DNA of 48,170 nucleotides from Usnea hakonensis. Its lineage: Eukaryota > Ascomycota > Lecanoromycetes > Lecanorales > Parmeliaceae. Each line of letters starts with the position of its first letter. Within the stretch, counting starts at the first letter, position 1. The notes under the pieces were generated by a model. It did not search any database, was not told where the DNA came from, and saw only the letters and a program-made list of their open reading frames with translations. The DNA is taken from positions 1,188 to 49,357 of the forward strand of contig BLJB01000046.1 of the NCBI GenBank assembly GCA_013423325.1, read 5' to 3'. Position numbers and translations under genes: made by a program. Of the stretch, positions 1 through 9,480 are shown in pieces.

Positions 1-1378
1 GTATGTGGCTGCGCACGTTTCGGTATTATACACTAGCGTTGGCTGAGGTTTAAAAGCAACCAATAATTCAAACATTATTACTGCTAAACATGATTACTGC
101 TCATGTACAACATACTCCTAGGCTTATGCCATCGATTTGTTTCCGTCCACGGAAGTCGTTGTCACCTCTTGGACATCATGACGGCGGTGGAGACGAGGTA
201 GACGGATAATTCAACCTCGGACACTTCAAACTTCTTGTCGAGGTGCTCAGAGTATCTTGACTTCCAGTCCTGGAATACCAGTAAAACGTCGGATGTCTGA
301 TCAAGCAAACTGATATGTCTTGACTTGGTCGGTTACCAGACCTTCGAACAGCTGATCGGAGTTCATTTCAACTAAGACGATCTGTAAGACGATCTGTTGC
401 GCAGCGTGTCTCCTAGTTCGAGGATGATCATCTACTACTCAGGAGAGTAGGCAACAAAACGAAGCCGTCAAAGTAACCACTTTGATAAGGGCCATGCTGG
501 TATCAATGAAGTGGGTGGCACGAACCTCAAGATGTGCAATCGCGTTGGGGCTCTGATCCAAGAATGGAACGTAGGATTCAGATGGGTAATTGCAAAGGCG
601 GAGGTGAAGCGGCATTGCTGACAGATATGGACATTCGAGGACGACAGTGACGACTCAAAGCGCACTGAGCTGTACAAAGACATGTTCCCCGTACCCACTT
701 CCAAGTCTGGGTAAGGCCAATATATGACAGCTTGGCTAAATAACAGAATTGCAGAATACCTGTCATGCCCAAAATGTAAGACGTGTCTTTCATGAACGCA
801 GTCTCGAGATAAGCAGTGGGTGCTCATGTAAGGTATATGAACACGATAGGAGATCGTAGACCGAGTATCGAACGATATTGCAAGTGTTGATGGTCTCCAG
901 GGTCGAATAGGCCTGCTCCATTCCGTCAACCCTGTGTGGGTAGTGTTAGGGGTCTACACGCTAGCAGGGATTGCGTATGGTAGGGATTTATGGTCAGTAG
1001 TAGGAGTAGTGATTCGTGGCCCCCCACTTTCTACATCCGACCCCTGCTAGCGTGTACAAGGCGAAAGTCACGGCACAGCTTAACCGCCCCTTCGCTTCCG
1101 TCCTGTTTAGCCCCTATGTACATCAATACACACCGGTTCGAGAAGTCATGGAAGAGCAGGCATCAATTTGAGACACATGCTTACAGAAGACATGGGTTCA
1201 TGGCCTGGATGATACAGATGCCGGGTTCCTCGGTTTCAATTGCGATCAGAGCCCTGCCACGTTTAAGGAGTCACATCTGAATATAGCACTCTAACAGAGA
1301 TGGCTCCTAGCTCTCACATGAGGAGCCTTATCATACATCATACTTCAATGTGTCAAAGCCTTCGAATGCGAGTGATGA
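1..1378. other. Gene-poor stretch, no recognisable gene
   Basis: Several open frames up to about 150 codons exist on both strands, but none shows a family motif, a signal peptide or a plausible splice pattern joining neighbouring frames. The base composition is mixed and stops are frequent in every frame. It may contain decayed coding sequence continuous with the broken frame that follows. Confidence 0.4.
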
Positions 1379-1856
1379 ACGATCTTACATCTCACTTCAA
1401 GATCTCCGAAATGGTGCCTAGTTCGCGATAACCGGTTTGGAGAAAATGTAGGCATAAGCATAGAATTACTCAACTTCAGTGTCGGTTTCCAGGGTTTCTA
1501 CACGCCGAAACATGCTCCTACTTGCCTCTCGGGTGTCAATAAGATTGTACTACGAAAGATGATCGACTTCCATCTATCCGATACATGGAAGAGAGTAGAT
1601 CTGAACTTGCTGTGGGACGAATTTGATCACATCAGATGGAGTGAGGACGTGGAAGAAGGCGCCATGATGGGACAAGGCCTTCGGTCTACTGTTTCGGAGA
1701 GCTGAAGCACTACGAGAATCTCTTCTCATAAACTCAGGAAAGGTTGTCTCTTCCTTGGTCACGTTCGGGCATCTTTCGATCCCACGAACCTAATCCACTG
1801 GGACACGCAGAGGTTATCAAATCGAATCGGAGTACGCAGCCAGAGAAATGACGCGG
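1379..1856 (+). pseudogene. Decayed coding stretch of unknown family
   Basis: I do not recognise the product. One plus frame is open from 1379 to 1702 and reads like protein: it includes an amphipathic stretch with aromatic residues and a run rich in Trp, Asp and Glu near 1560-1660. After the stop at 1703-1705 a protein-like reading continues in a second frame (about 1672-1785), and then in a third frame from about 1768 onward. Three successive frames without good GT...AG boundaries suggest a gene broken by small indels rather than spliced exons. No start codon was fixed. An unusual spliced gene cannot be excluded. Confidence 0.35.
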
Positions 1857-2634
1857 ACATGTCTCGGATTGTAAGCATCTCTTATAGCGCACATTTCATG
1901 AAAAGAGTACGTTGTAATAGAGGTTTATTCAGTTCTCTCATGAAAGAAAAACACAAGCTCGGGGCTGCCCTACTCGACCATATCCACCGTCCTTTCCGCG
2001 CTAAAAGCTGTTACCGCAAAGCTTTCAAGCGGACCCCAATGAACTGTACGAGTAAGCCCGGCCATTCCTGCTATGTTAGACTACGGAACTACTGAGTCAG
2101 ACTGTCCGTCTGCACAGCTCGGACAGATCACAGGTTCTCATCGCCCTGAACGGTGCTGTTTGCATCGTCCGGACCAGTATTCGAAAGCTGACAATCGTTG
2201 TCGGCTGCGACAGCCCTTTTCCTCCGATTCATGACTACTAGCAAGACGACCTTCTTAACGCCACCTCATCAGAGTATGATAATTACGAGGATCTCCGATG
2301 AGCCGAGCACGCCCTTTCCGGGATTACTTGATATTGGCATGTTTTCCAGCACACGACCACGGCTCGGATGACTACTTACGGCATGCCTGGCAAGTCTGAA
2401 GCAATGATTTCGTCTCACACTTCCTCTCGTTTCTTCCCGCTGTGTCTTAAATCACTCCTTCAGAAGTCGGTTACGACTGCTTCAATAGGTCATAGAAAAT
2501 GAGGGATTTACTTACGTACTGTCCTTTGAGGTCATCGTGCAGAAGAATTAGGAATGAGGGGTTTGTTGCAACGCAGCTCGCTCATAGCAGCTATATCTGC
2601 GAAAAATCTGCAGATAGGTATAGACGTAAAAGTC
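1857..2634. other. Intergenic, no gene seen
   Basis: Only short open frames without motifs are present. Composition becomes AT-rich after about 2560. No tRNA-like or repeat structure was seen before the repeat copy that starts at 2635. Confidence 0.4.
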
Positions 2635-2740
2635 TTGGCACCAACCACCAAAATCTCTTTCAACGATATATTGATTTTTTGAAACAGCATTAATAGGTAA
2701 AAATTTTGGTTACAAAATTATAGATCTTCTTAAAAAGAAC
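2635..2740 (+). repeat. Inverted repeat pair, left copy
   Basis: This stretch matches the reverse complement of 5572-5680 over essentially its whole length. The best shared core is a perfect 18-base run, GATATATTGATTTTTTGA-like, at about 2664-2682, and a second block, GATCTTCTTNAAAAGAA, ends the match. Compared with the right copy this one carries several G-to-A changes, as expected after repeat-induced point mutation. It may be a MITE-like element or one end of a larger element that includes the P450 gene. Confidence 0.6.
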
Positions 2741-3797
2741 TACTTTTATATGGATTACTTTTTTGTAAATGTGGTTATTATTAAAGTATAGCGAGTTAAA
2801 AAAAAAACGACTCATTTTTGTGTTCGGTCGCTTACCCCTGAGTTTTACGCCCTGCCGGTGGATGGGATACTTGATAGAGGCGGTGCACGTGCCTGGGAGA
2901 GCGGTGTGCATGGCCGAGAAAGTGGCGTCCAGTGTGAGTATAGATGATCCCTTTATTCGTCATTTGGTCGTTAGCGGCGTGAATATTGTTATTATCTGGT
3001 CAAAACAAGGCGCCTAAGGGCCTGGTCCCAGCTTTTTGATGAATCCTCCGATTCCTCCCCGCTACCTATCGCACTATTTTGACATCCAGAAAACAATGAT
3101 TACGATCCATCCAAGGCCCTACACTCTGTACCAGTTCTTTCGGTAGCCAAAAGATCGCGACGCTATGCAGGGAGGGTGGAAATACCCGTTGGACTAATGA
3201 TCCGGACCAAGCTGCAAGAAACCCTCTTCCCGGTCGAGTAAATATAGCTCAAATATAAGCAACAACAACAAGAGAATTTTCCAGTCGATGGGCACGGTCT
3301 CGGCCTTGTCCCAGTAGGTACGTCCAGGAAAGCAAATGGTCTAGAATAGAATATATTGATCAGAAAGAGGGGTTTTCAGCTTGCCTTCACATTCAATTCA
3401 AATAAAATTCAGCTTCGTTGGAGATTCTGGCCGTGGATTAGTGCCTTACGACTGCCCCTTTTTTAATCAGAAATTAATTAACCTACATTTTTTTATATAC
3501 TTTGATATCATTCCTAAGCTGTATCATTGCTAATACAGGTAAGAAGGGCTTTTCATTAATAGGCTTATAATTATTAAAAATGGTTTCTCATTCAATATAT
3601 TGACTGTATTAGGTTTCATTTGTTTTTGTTGAACGGATAGAGAAGCAAATGTTAAATAATTGAAATGTATCGATGTTTTGCTAATGTAAAGCAGCTAGCA
3701 CGGAGATCCATATTCGTGAAAGGTGCATGCCCTTTGGCCAAAGTGAGGGCTTTGTGGCTGGGTCACGACACCTAGATACGCATACCTTTTGAGCTTA
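2741..3797. other. AT-rich intergenic islands
   Basis: Two strongly AT-rich blocks (about 2741-2815 and 3440-3700) bracket a more balanced segment. No gene is recognisable. The minus frame at 2690-2911 is Lys/Phe/Asn-rich, a product of AT content rather than a protein. Such blocks are typical of degraded transposon sequence in ascomycetes. The last 100 bases are the 3' flank of the P450 gene. Confidence 0.45.
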
Positions 3798-5146
3798 TCA
3801 GATGTTTCGTGACGGTGACGTAACAACAACGCGGACGCTAGCGTATTCATCCCTTCCAGCACGGAGTGTGTTGCCATTTTTTGCTGACGTGTCCCATTCA
3901 GGGCCGTCAAGATGCCAGTGAGGCGGACAGTCGTCCAGGAACAGCTGCCTTAAAACCTCTCCCACAACTACCAGTATCAATCGGGCAGAGTACCCACCGG
4001 CCGAAGGGCATTTCATCGTCCCGACCGCAAAAGGCATCCATGCAGAGCCAGGACCGACTAGAGAACCTCTTATTTTTCCGTTCTTGTCAAGAAAGCGCGA
4101 GGGGTCGTATCCACCTGCTGTAGGGCCCCAGTATTTGGGATCTCGCTGGATTGCTTCGATGTCCAACCGGCGAAAGACGCGGCGGACCGGGGGATAAAGT
4201 CGAAGAGACTCGTAAGCAACTGCGAGCGCTGCTGGAGGCGGTTGTAAATGGGGCACGCAATCTCGAAGAGTGAGTAGGTCGGCTGGTCGGGTTGGGTCGG
4301 ACTGCAAGGTTGCCAACAAAGTATAGTATACTGCCCTCCAGGGCACCTCAAAAGCCGGAATAACCAAATTTAGGGGGTTGAAGTCGTTCGGGCTGCCAGA
4401 AACAGAGCACAATAGCCTCCTCGCGAGCTGTGATGATTCCTTGGCTTCAGAGAACAGGTCGCGGAGCTTGTCCATCAAGCGGTCTGCAGCGCTCTGAAGG
4501 TCTTGCGGCAGGATATCTGAATTGGCGGCACCCGCATCGAAATGTTTCTTTCCAACAGTAAGTCGGTGGATCTCCGTGCCGATGTATGAGAGCAATTCTG
4601 GGGCTACATTGTCAATGCCAAACAGACCCTGCAAAACCGCGGCCAGTGTAACATCGCGACTGACATCTTTGACGTTAGAGACAACATAAGAATCTCCATC
4701 AACACCTTCCATGTGGCGAAGGTGAGGCTGTAGCGACTGTGCAACTGTGTGTGCAATGGCAGTCCATGCTTCACCATTAGTCTTGCCAAAAGCACTCATC
4801 AGCTCCCGCTTGTAGGCTTGCTGTAGCTCTACAGAGTCCGACACAAACGGGTTATTGAGACGCCATAGGTTTCTCAACGTGTTTGTACCCAGCTTCGAGA
4901 CCCTGGCAGCGAGCGAGGTACTCTCAAGTGCGCGAAGGGTATCCTCGACGGCGTCACCGCTTGTTAGTGACGTTCTGCGTTTTTCAATCTCTCTGCTGCA
5001 CGTTAGCGATTTGAGCTTGCGGTTAGCTTGCGTGGTATCGGAGGGTTTCCTTAGGGTCCTTACTTGCTTCTCTGGCGAGGGAAACTGTTGAAAAGCAATA
5101 TCGCGACCCCAATACAGAGGGTTAGGATTAGACCTCGTTCTGTCAT
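3798..5146 (-). CDS. Atypical cytochrome P450 (spliced)
   Basis: Heme-thiolate monooxygenase, substrate unknown, probably ER-anchored. I place the start at 5146 with an intron at 5063-4996 (GTAAGG donor, CGCTAAC branch, CAG acceptor). This gives a 426-residue protein whose first 20 residues include a hydrophobic anchor (LILTLCIGVAILLF). Reading through the intron instead gives a longer N-terminus with no anchor. The K-helix ExxR is ESLR at about residues 290-293, followed by a PERF-like DPSRF. The heme loop is FAVGTMKCPS with the Cys ligand near residue 357. The usual Arg two residues before Cys and the Gly two after are replaced by Met and Ser, and the I-helix lacks a clear AGxxT. At 426 residues it is short for the family (about 500). 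It is divergent from the O-methyltransferase gene and is flanked by inverted repeats. Confidence 0.85.
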
Positions 5147-6539
5147 GGTCGAAATTAAAACCTATTTGAATTGCACTTTGGATGAATTGAACGTACAAGC
5201 TGTTCTAATGAAATGGGAATGACAAGCAGACCAACATTCCTGTTTTATATCCCTCGCCTCCCCTCCTCCTTGTATCATAGGGAAGGCATACGCAAGAGCA
5301 CATTCGTCTTTGGTTGCACTCATTGGGGCATTTCTAACAGAGACACTATCCGATAATCACCGAGATGTAATAAAACCAGCCCTATATTACAGAAATCTCG
5401 GCGGCGATCGGATGGCCAGTGACAAAGGAACTCTACTGAAGGGTATCTGTATCTGTCTACGTGCTGTTAGGGTGAAAGATAGACGTCTTATGTCAGATGG
5501 CTCTGCTGACTGTAATTTGATTCTCAAAGGATCATGAGCATGACTTGAAAAGAGTTGCGGAAAAAAAAAAATTCTTTTCAAGAAGATCCAAGACTTCGCC
5601 ACCCAAAATCTTTACCTATAAATGCCGTTTTCAAAAAATCAATATATCTTTGAAAGGATTTTTGGCGTGCTGCCTGCCAATCCATGGGATAGGGTCATAT
5701 AAGTTACTATAACTACTCTATGAGGTGTTTCTTCTGTCGGCCGAGGTCATTGCCAAACGCAGCCTTATCGCCCGAGCTCGCTGCCAACCGTGCAGTTGCA
5801 GACCACCCCGGCTCAACCTTCCAGTCATCTTGGGGTTATAGTTTTGAGGCGGACATGACGTTTTCACCGCCGCCACTTATCCTATCATGCTCCCTCTCGC
5901 ACCGGTTTATACAGCTAAATGTCCTCTACTCCATCGATCCTTCTCATACTGCAGTCACTGGCTGGCTGACCAGCTTGATGAATGAATACCGTCGTATTTT
6001 TTGGATCTCAATACGCCACCATTGCCAATACAGATGGCCGAAAATCCGCCACTTTATTCCAGCCGGTGATCAATTTGAGATCTCGAGTAGGTTGGGTTAT
6101 GCCGTCGATACTCCACTCATGACCCCGTCATGCCGACGTGCGGCTACTCCTACCGATTCTCAATCATTGCGTGGTGGGACATACGCTGGAGTGCAAATAT
6201 CGAGTTTTCAATGTCTTTTATTTTAGTGCCACGTATCGCTATAACCACTAGCTCCAGACAATCTTTGGTCTTCGAGGGGTAAACAATAGTTACTGAGGCG
6301 GTAATTGAATTGTTTGCGATCGATGTAACTCGACACGCAAGGCTCCGGATGGTCCAATTATCGGTCTAGGAGGCCTGCACTGATCCCAAATAAGGCCATC
6401 TAGACGGTCTACAGTCCGTCCAAATACTAAGCCGTCTAAATTGTTCCAACCCTAACGCTAAGTCCTACTCAAAAAAGGCTATGTCAAACTTCAAGTCCTC
6501 TCCACTCCACAACCCGGCCTCCCCACAAAACTTCCCAGA
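5147..6539. promoter_or_regulatory. Divergent promoter region of P450 and O-methyltransferase
   Basis: About 1.4 kb between two genes transcribed away from each other. It contains the right copy of the inverted repeat (5572-5680). Near the methyltransferase start, related motifs recur: CGGTCTA at about 6363, ACGGTCTA at about 6406 and CCGTCTA at about 6431. These resemble half-sites of a shared regulator, but no factor can be named. A 168-codon open frame at 5720-6226 has no recognisable features and is not called as a gene. Confidence 0.4.
5572..5680 (-). repeat. Inverted repeat pair, right copy
   Basis: Reverse-complement partner of 2635-2740, alignable along about 108 bases with scattered differences and one or two small gaps. 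It lies 426 bases upstream of the P450 start codon. It retains more G and C than the left copy and so looks the less mutated of the two. Confidence 0.6.
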
Positions 6540-7214
6540 ATGTCCTATTCCTCCTTGAATGACCTTCTCTACCAAGCCAACAGGGTCGATACCCAAGCGC
6601 GCACCAGCCTACTCAGATCAGACCACCGACTCGACCATGCGCGAACCAACTCGGCGGCCAATGGCCTGCCCGCAATCACCATTTCTGACCTCCAGGGCCA
6701 ATACCTCGCGCTCCAATGCCGACTCATTAACGCCCGGTCCGTGCTTGAAATCGGGACCTTGGGAGGTTATTCGACTATCTGGTTCGCGCAAACGGGCGCA
6801 AAGGTGACGAGCATCGAGATTGATCCCAAACACAGGCAAGTGGCGCTCGAGAACACCAACGGGCTCGACGTGGAGATCATCCTGGGTTCGGCACTGGACG
6901 TGCTACCCCGACTCGCGGCTGAGGGGCGCAAGTTCGATTTCATCTTCATCGACGCGGCATGGGAGGAGCAGTGGCAGTATTTCCAGTGGGCGATCAAGTT
7001 GGCGAGGGGCAATGGATGTATTTACGTAGACAATGTGATTCGGGAGCTGTTGGAGAGTGAGACGATGGGCGAGGGTGATGAGTCGTTGGTAACAAAGGTG
7101 GGTAGCGAGGAGAGGGTGGATGCGACGATTGTGTCGACCATCTCTGGTCACAAAGGAAACACCGGGGAGATGTTCGATGGTTTTCTGCTAGCTGTGGTTA
7201 AAGAGAATTGCTAG
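6540..7214 (+). CDS. Class I SAM-dependent O-methyltransferase (CCoAOMT-like)
   Basis: Transfers a methyl group from SAM, probably to a hydroxyl of a small aromatic or polyketide-type substrate. The 224-residue single-exon protein has the usual length of O-methyltransferase family 3. The SAM-binding motif I is VLEIGTLGGYSTIWFA at about residues 67-82. The acidic ribose-binding end of strand 2 is VTSIEID. FIFIDAAWEEQ and YVDNVIREL supply the Asp residues that bind the divalent metal and substrate in this family. The start at 6540 is the first ATG, after a short C-rich leader. It is divergent from the P450 and convergent with the SDR. A tailoring role in secondary metabolism is inferred from this context. 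Confidence 0.9.
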   Translation: MSYSSLNDLLYQANRVDTQARTSLLRSDHRLDHARTNSAANGLPAITISDLQGQYLALQCRLINARSVLEIGTLGGYSTIWFAQTGAKVTSIEIDPKHRQVALENTNGLDVEIILGSALDVLPRLAAEGRKFDFIFIDAAWEEQWQYFQWAIKLARGNGCIYVDNVIRELLESETMGEGDESLVTKVGSEERVDATIVSTISGHKGNTGEMFDGFLLAVVKENC

Positions 7215-7907
7215 TGGCAAGATTGGCCATAAGAGTAAGATCAACAACCTCTTCTGCAACCTCTTCTCGTCCGCTCTCCTTGGTCCGAACTCCACAAGAC
7301 CACCTGAGCTCATATGCAGCGCCAATCTCGTTCATTCAATCACACAATGTTGTGCAACGGACTTCTGAGCCACAATTGCTCAGTCTCCATTGAAGTCGAG
7401 ATTCGGGATTCCTAAGTATACACGTCGGATTCCGGCATCACAAATGCACGAGTCCATGGAACAGCTCTCTCATTGACATTTGCCCTCCACCAGATAGCTA
7501 TCTTTGCTATAAATCAACCCGCAAGACAATTACAAGTCCGTGTGCGAACGAACATGTAAGGCTCATCCCCCATACTCAATCATGATAGCGAGAAGCAGAA
7601 CGCACTAGCCCATCGACCGAGTCCCCCCATCCTTGTTCCGCTTCCAATAATTGCAAAGAGACCGTCAAGAATGACTAGGCCCGAAAGCTGAGCAAAGAGA
7701 CTGGTGAGCACTACTACACTGAATACCAAGGCACGAATGGGAAGCTGTGAGAGCATACTTCGCTCGTGGCTTATTTGATGTTCTACATTAATCTCGCGCA
7801 GTGATGAATAACGCATATTCTCAATCGTCTACTATGGATTCACTAGGCTTTCTCATCGAGCGAATATCATGATGAACTTGAAATCCTCGAAATTACGACT
7901 GTAACAG
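7215..7907. other. Convergent intergenic region (OMT / SDR)
   Basis: Tail-to-tail spacer holding the 3' flanks of both genes. Only short open frames occur, none with motifs. A minus frame of 78 codons at 7580-7816 has one hydrophobic segment but no other support. Confidence 0.4.
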
Positions 7908-8701
7908 TCAAGCAGCTGAGAAGTCCTTGTATCCCACACCTGAGACGAATGTCTGCTGCCAAGGACCCTGTACTTTTCCCTCTGCCAGCTCTAGATACAG
8001 CTTCGCGTGTGCATCACCGTCGATTGCGTTATAGAGAGCCGCACCATCAGCCTTGCGCTGATCGCCATAGTAGAACCTGAAGAATGTCAGTCGACTACAA
8101 AGAAGTTTTTTTTTTACATACTTGTATCCGCGGTCCTTGTACGCAGCAGCCGCAGACTGGATGATATGTGCCGTCGCCGCTTTACCGACGCCCAGATCGA
8201 GAAGCGGGGGGATAATGGCGGTATTTTGGATATTTCCCGTGTAGATGAATGTTTTCGCTGCCGAGTCGGGGAGCTGAGCGAATCCGGTGGCGGCTTGTTG
8301 AGCAGCGACAAAGGCACTGACCGTGTTGATGTTGAAGTCTTTGTTGAAATCGGCGAGTTGGAGCGAGAGAGGGTCGTTGGGTGGGTTGGGGGTCACTGCA
8401 CTCCCTTCACGGGCTCAACAAGAAACTACAAAGGCGTTTCATGGCAGCACTACACACCATTGTAAACGACAACGCTTGGGATACCCAGCGACTTCTTGAC
8501 TTGAGTGAATGCATCGGCAATGGTGCCGGGATCGGCGAAGTCGGTCGGGATGTGGATCTCGTTGGCTGTGTTGTTGGCCTGGGACGCTTTCCTCGAGGCC
8601 AGAGCAACGCTGTAGCCTTTCGCTGCAAAAGCTTTGGCTACACTCGTGCCAATTCTGGGGCCGGCGCCAAGAATGAGAATGATGGGGGATGTGGTAGACA
8701 T
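7908..8701 (-). CDS. Atypical short-chain dehydrogenase/reductase (3 exons)
   Basis: Rossmann-fold NAD(P)-binding protein, substrate unknown. The model starts at 8701. Introns at 8457-8396 (62 bases) and 8121-8077 (45 bases, GTATGT donor, CTTCAG acceptor) leave 228 residues. The second intron is a multiple of three and open, so a naive reading runs through it. The dinucleotide-binding loop is ILGAGPRIGTSVAKAF (about residues 9-24), followed by the strand-2 segment VALASRK. The catalytic tetrad is not canonical: where YxxxK is expected the protein has LGVGK, so the Tyr is missing, and the Ser strand reads YTGN. This suggests a non-classical reductase or a binding protein. Divergent from the CBM18-AA7 oxidase. 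The first intron has a weak branch site, so that junction is the less certain one. Confidence 0.8.
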
Positions 8702-9480
8702 GGTGCTAGCTGAGAAGTGAGAGGATGGATCTATCTGGAATGGACCTATCGGGCTGGGAAGTTTGGTCTTCTGTGGTCTGCCAGACTGCCAGGTATTGTC
8801 TCTGAGGATTTCTATTAGGGACTGTCATTTCACCCCGTCCAACCGGAAAAGATATAGGAGTCCAAAGCCAATGCAAGGACGAATTTGAAATCATGTCGAC
8901 TAATCGTGGGCTTTGAAATCAAAAGGTTGATTTGAAATGTAATGGCCGAGGCCGACACCAGCTCTCAGACGTCTTCCCACCAGACTTGGGAAGTCTTCAG
9001 TCGGCATTGCGATTTAAGGCAGAGTACCTCAAATGCAGCGCATACAACATAACATAGGAGATCCACTCTTCAGTACTGTACCTGCTTTATGCGGAATTAC
9101 CCCGTCGATGGTGGAGATGCGGGGATCTGGGGATGCCAAGAGATTTCTGAATTGGGATTTTAAGGTTTAGTCTATCTCGGTAGATTAGCATAGGTACGAT
9201 GAGTACATCCGCTCCATTCTTTACTCTCAATCGTCAGCTTCATCAAGGCATTCAGGTGATGCATACGACAGTAAGCTCGTATTCCGGCTTGACCGACTAT
9301 CACTACTGGTCCACTTTCCTCCATGGCGCTCCTCTTTTCCGTTTCCTTACTGTCAGCTGCTCTTTGATTGTTTGTTGAGCGTGTATACACGATTATGGCT
9401 CCTCTCTCCCTCTCACGCTCCGTACTATCTCCTTTGTCCACCGTCTCCTCTGAGGCATTGCTGCTTCAATCCATCACAAA
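8702..9480. promoter_or_regulatory. Shared divergent promoter (SDR / CBM18-AA7 oxidase)
   Basis: The region separates two start codons facing away from each other. It contains a perfect 15-base dyad at 8982-8996 and C/T-rich leader sequence before the oxidase start (about 9390-9440). Both genes could be co-regulated from here; this is inferred from arrangement only. Confidence 0.45.
8982..8996. promoter_or_regulatory. Palindromic site in divergent promoter
   Basis: AGACTTGGGAAGTCT has perfect 6-base arms around GGG. A related GTCTTCCCA lies just upstream at about 8971-8979. The spacing and symmetry suit a dimeric regulator, but none can be named. Confidence 0.3.

Noticed and set aside
5064..5198. 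Longer P450 N-terminus from an ATG at 5198
   Set aside because: Reads through a consensus intron and lacks an anchor; the spliced start at 5146 gives a hydrophobic anchor and stays in frame.
5720..6226. 168-codon plus-strand open frame in the P450/OMT divergent promoter
   Set aside because: No motif, signal peptide or family resemblance; low-information composition; lies in a promoter region.
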